From the NCBI GenBank assembly GCA_017455225.1, contig JAFTBL010000102.1:1-7333 (forward strand): 7,333 nt of DNA. The letters are read 5' to 3'. Made by a program: the position numbers and the translations under genes. This document shows positions 5,699-7,333 of the stretch, one piece after another (position 1 is the stretch's first letter; each line of letters opens with the position of its first letter). The DNA comes from Oscillospiraceae bacterium (GTDB lineage: Bacteria > Bacillota_A > Clostridia > Oscillospirales > Oscillospiraceae). Under the pieces are notes generated by a model. That model did not search any database, was not told the DNA's origin, and saw nothing but the letters and a program-made list of their open reading frames with translations.

Positions 5699-6607
5699 TT
5701 ACAGCCCGTCGATATAGCGGCAGGCGGCCAGCGCGGCGGTGGCGCCGTCGGCCACGGCGGTGGTCAGCTGGCGGATGCGCTTGCTGCGGCAGTCGCCGGC
5801 CACGAACACACCGGGCGTGCGAGTCAGGCATTGCTCGTCGGTGTCAAAATAGCCGTAGTCGTTCAGATCCGCCAGCGAGGCAAAGGCGTCGTTTTCCGGG
5901 ATCAGCCCGATGGCCACGAACAGCCCGTCGCACGCCACGGTCTTTTTCTGCCCCTGATGGGTGATCTCCACGCCCCGCAGCTCGCCGCCCTCGGTGACGA
6001 GCCCGTCGAACTTCACCTCGGTCAGCGCCGACACGTTGGGCCGGGCGAACAGCACCTCCTGCAGCTTCTTCTCGCCGGTAAAGAACGGCATATCCTGCAG
6101 CATGATGACCTGTTTGCACTTCTCCGCCAGCAAAATGGCCTCCTGCAGGGCGGAGTTCCCTCCGCCGGCCACGGCCACGGTCTTGCCGGCGTAGAAATCG
6201 CCGTCGCACACGGCGCAGAAGGAGATGCCCTCGCCCACCAGCTCGTCCTCGCCGTCAAGCCCCAGCATCCGGTGCTTGACGCCGGTGGCGATGACCACGG
6301 TGCGGCCCTCATAGGCGCCGCCCTCCTCGGTGCGCACGATCTTGTGATCCCCGGCGTCCTCCACGCCGGTGACCGTCTCGATCTCGATCTCGGCGCCCTG
6401 CGCCATGATCTGGTTCAGGGTGCGGTCTGCAAATTCATTGCCGCTCATGGACAGCGTGCCGGGGTAATTCTCCACCTTGGGGGAGTGGGTGATCTGCCCG
6501 CCGAAGCCGGCCTTCTCGATCACCAGCGCGTTTTTACCGTTGCGCTGGGCGTACAGCGCGGCCGTCATGCCGGCGGGGCCGCCGCCCACTACGATGACGT
6601 CATACAT
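5699..6607 (-). CDS. trxB: Thioredoxin-disulfide reductase-like flavoprotein with altered NADPH motif
   Basis: The protein has 302 residues, the length of low-molecular-weight thioredoxin reductases. FAD-binding motifs are the N-terminal GGGPAG (8-13) and GVFVAGDC (266-273). The redox-active disulfide is CAVC (131-134) followed by DGDF. The second dinucleotide fold has GGGNSA (148-153). The HRRxxxR motif that grips the NADPH 2'-phosphate in typical enzymes is replaced around residues 168-178 by IMLQDMPFFTG. The electron donor may therefore be NADH, ferredoxin or another carrier rather than NADPH. AAGGAG (6621-6616) lies 8 bases before the ATG and supports this start. The gene follows nrdD by 81 bases on the same strand, and NrdD carries its own CPNC redoxin domain, the likely disulfide substrate. 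Reduction of a free thioredoxin elsewhere in the genome is also possible. Confidence 0.93.
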   Translation of the reverse strand: MYDVIVVGGGPAGMTAALYAQRNGKNALVIEKAGFGGQITHSPKVENYPGTLSMSGNEFADRTLNQIMAQGAEIEIETVTGVEDAGDHKIVRTEEGGAYEGRTVVIATGVKHRMLGLDGEDELVGEGISFCAVCDGDFYAGKTVAVAGGGNSALQEAILLAEKCKQVIMLQDMPFFTGEKKLQEVLFARPNVSALTEVKFDGLVTEGGELRGVEITHQGQKKTVACDGLFVAIGLIPENDAFASLADLNDYGYFDTDEQCLTRTPGVFVAGDCRSKRIRQLTTAVADGATAALAACRYIDGL

Positions 6608-6640
6608 GGCAAGTTCTCCTTTTCCTCTCTGACAGTCGGG

Positions 6641-6670
6641 CGGGAGCCGCTGCGATCACAGCGGCTCCCG
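6641..6670. repeat. Perfect 12-bp intercistronic hairpin between nrdD and trxB
   Basis: CGGGAGCCGCTG (6641-6652) and CAGCGGCTCCCG (6659-6670) are exact reverse complements around a 6-base loop. Read leftward, the hairpin is followed by CCCGACTGTC and not by T, so it is not a standard intrinsic terminator for nrdD. It may protect or process the nrdD 3' end and set the nrdD to trxB ratio. The T run at 6685-6690 lies 14 bases past the stem on the plus side and ends at the nrdD stop, so it gives little support for a plus-strand terminator. Confidence 0.6.
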
Positions 6671-6688
6671 CTCCGGCAGCTTCGTTTT

Positions 6689-7333
6689 TTACCGGCTCAT
6701 GAGCCAGCCCTTGATGTCGGACACGCCGCGGTACTTCTCAAACTCCTCGCCGCGGAGCAGCACCAGCGTGGGCGCCTGCTTGACGCCGTATTTCTCCACC
6801 AGCTCCCGCTCCTCATTGGCGTTGAGGGCGGTGTAGGCAACGCCGGCCTTGTCCAGCAGCGCGCCGGCGGCCTTGCAGTTGGGGCAGGTGGGGGTCTTGA
6901 ACAGCAGCACGGTGCCGTCCGCGGCAGGCGCGGAGGAGGCAGCCGGTGCGGCGGCCGCAGGGGCGGAGACGGGCGCCTCGTCCACCGGCGCCGGGTTGGG
7001 GCCGGTGTGGGTCAGGTGGGAGTGGCCGATGTTGTACACCTTGCGGTCCTTGTACTCCTGCGCCTTGCCGTCGTTCCAGTTCTGCACCGGGCGGTAATAG
7101 CCGGTGATGCGGCTGTAGACCTCGGTCTTCTTGCCGCAGATGGGGCAGGTGGTCTGCTCGCCGGTGAGATAGCCGTGGTCGGCGCAGACGGAGTAGGTGG
7201 GGGACATGGTGTAATAGGGCAGCTTGTAGTTCTCGGCGATCTTGCGCACCAGATTGGCCGCCGCCTTCCAGTCGGGCAGCTTCTCGCCCAAAAAGGCGTG
7301 GAACACAGTGCCGGAGGTGTACAGGGTCTGCAG
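6689..7333 (-). CDS. nrdD: Anaerobic (class III) ribonucleoside-triphosphate reductase, C-terminal part fused to a redoxin domain
   Basis: The frame is open to the window edge, so the first roughly 600 residues are missing; 214 residues are visible. Fragment residues 1-110 match the conserved NrdD C-terminus: TLYTSGTVFHAFLGE, a probable zinc knot (Cys50, His53, Cys63, Cys66), and the glycyl-radical loop YSRITGYYRPVQNWNDGKAQ with the radical Gly at 78. NrdD reduces ribonucleoside triphosphates in the absence of oxygen, after activation by the radical SAM enzyme NrdG (not in this window). After the usual end of the family comes an Ala/Pro-rich linker (about 112-139). A thioredoxin/NrdH-like domain follows (140-214), with a CPNC site (150-153) and cis-Pro188 in QAPTLV. 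The extra domain and the adjacent trxB point to redoxin-fed rather than formate-fed reduction, which is an inference. A GTG at 7306 is internal to this frame and is not a start. Confidence 0.95.
   Translation of the reverse strand: MQTLYTSGTVFHAFLGEKLPDWKAAANLVRKIAENYKLPYYTMSPTYSVCADHGYLTGEQTTCPICGKKTEVYSRITGYYRPVQNWNDGKAQEYKDRKVYNIGHSHLTHTGPNPAPVDEAPVSAPAAAAPAASSAPAADGTVLLFKTPTCPNCKAAGALLDKAGVAYTALNANEERELVEKYGVKQAPTLVLLRGEEFEKYRGVSDIKGWLMSR

Noticed and set aside
1..7333. CRISPR array, tRNA, rRNA or insertion sequence
   Set aside because: No regularly spaced repeats, no cloverleaf or rRNA-like stretch, and no transposase frame or terminal repeats were seen on either strand.

Overview
All genes supported here lie on the minus strand, so transcription runs from right to left. 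The organism is probably a moderately high-GC anaerobic Firmicute, of the kind found among gut Clostridia (Oscillospiraceae-like). Three things suggest this: an oxygen-sensitive class III ribonucleotide reductase next to a thioredoxin reductase, strong AGGAGG-type ribosome binding sites, and a secreted beta-helix protein of a style common in that group. The placement is inference from gene content; no marker gene is present.

Region by region, in transcription order. (a) 7333-6689 is the C-terminal end of the anaerobic ribonucleotide reductase NrdD, carrying its glycyl-radical site and fused through an Ala/Pro linker to a thioredoxin/glutaredoxin-like domain with a CPNC site. After an intercistronic hairpin comes trxB (6607-5699), a thioredoxin-reductase-like flavoprotein without the usual NADPH-phosphate (HRRxxxR) motif. 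Together they look like an electron-delivery pair for anaerobic dNTP synthesis. A perfect 14-bp inverted repeat (5636-5674) probably ends this unit.

(b) 5598-2306 is a compact four-gene operon: an HprK-like P-loop kinase, a small S24/S26 (signal-peptidase-like) protease, a PqqD-like peptide-binding protein (RRE fold) and an ABC exporter. The first three genes are joined by ATGA start/stop overlaps, and the operon ends in a strong Rho-independent terminator. The parts match a ribosomally made, modified and exported peptide pathway: recognise a leader, phosphorylate, cleave, export. No cyclase, radical SAM enzyme or convincing precursor peptide is visible. This is the strongest candidate for an undescribed system in the window. 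A 14-codon ORF overlaps the kinase start and may couple its translation.

(c) 2305-2032 is an AT-rich intergenic region holding a promoter and a possible 5' leader hairpin for the next gene.

(d) 2031-1 is the N-terminal 677 residues of a large secreted right-handed beta-helix protein built from two related modules of about 286 residues. Its C-terminus, and so its mode of wall attachment, lies outside the window.
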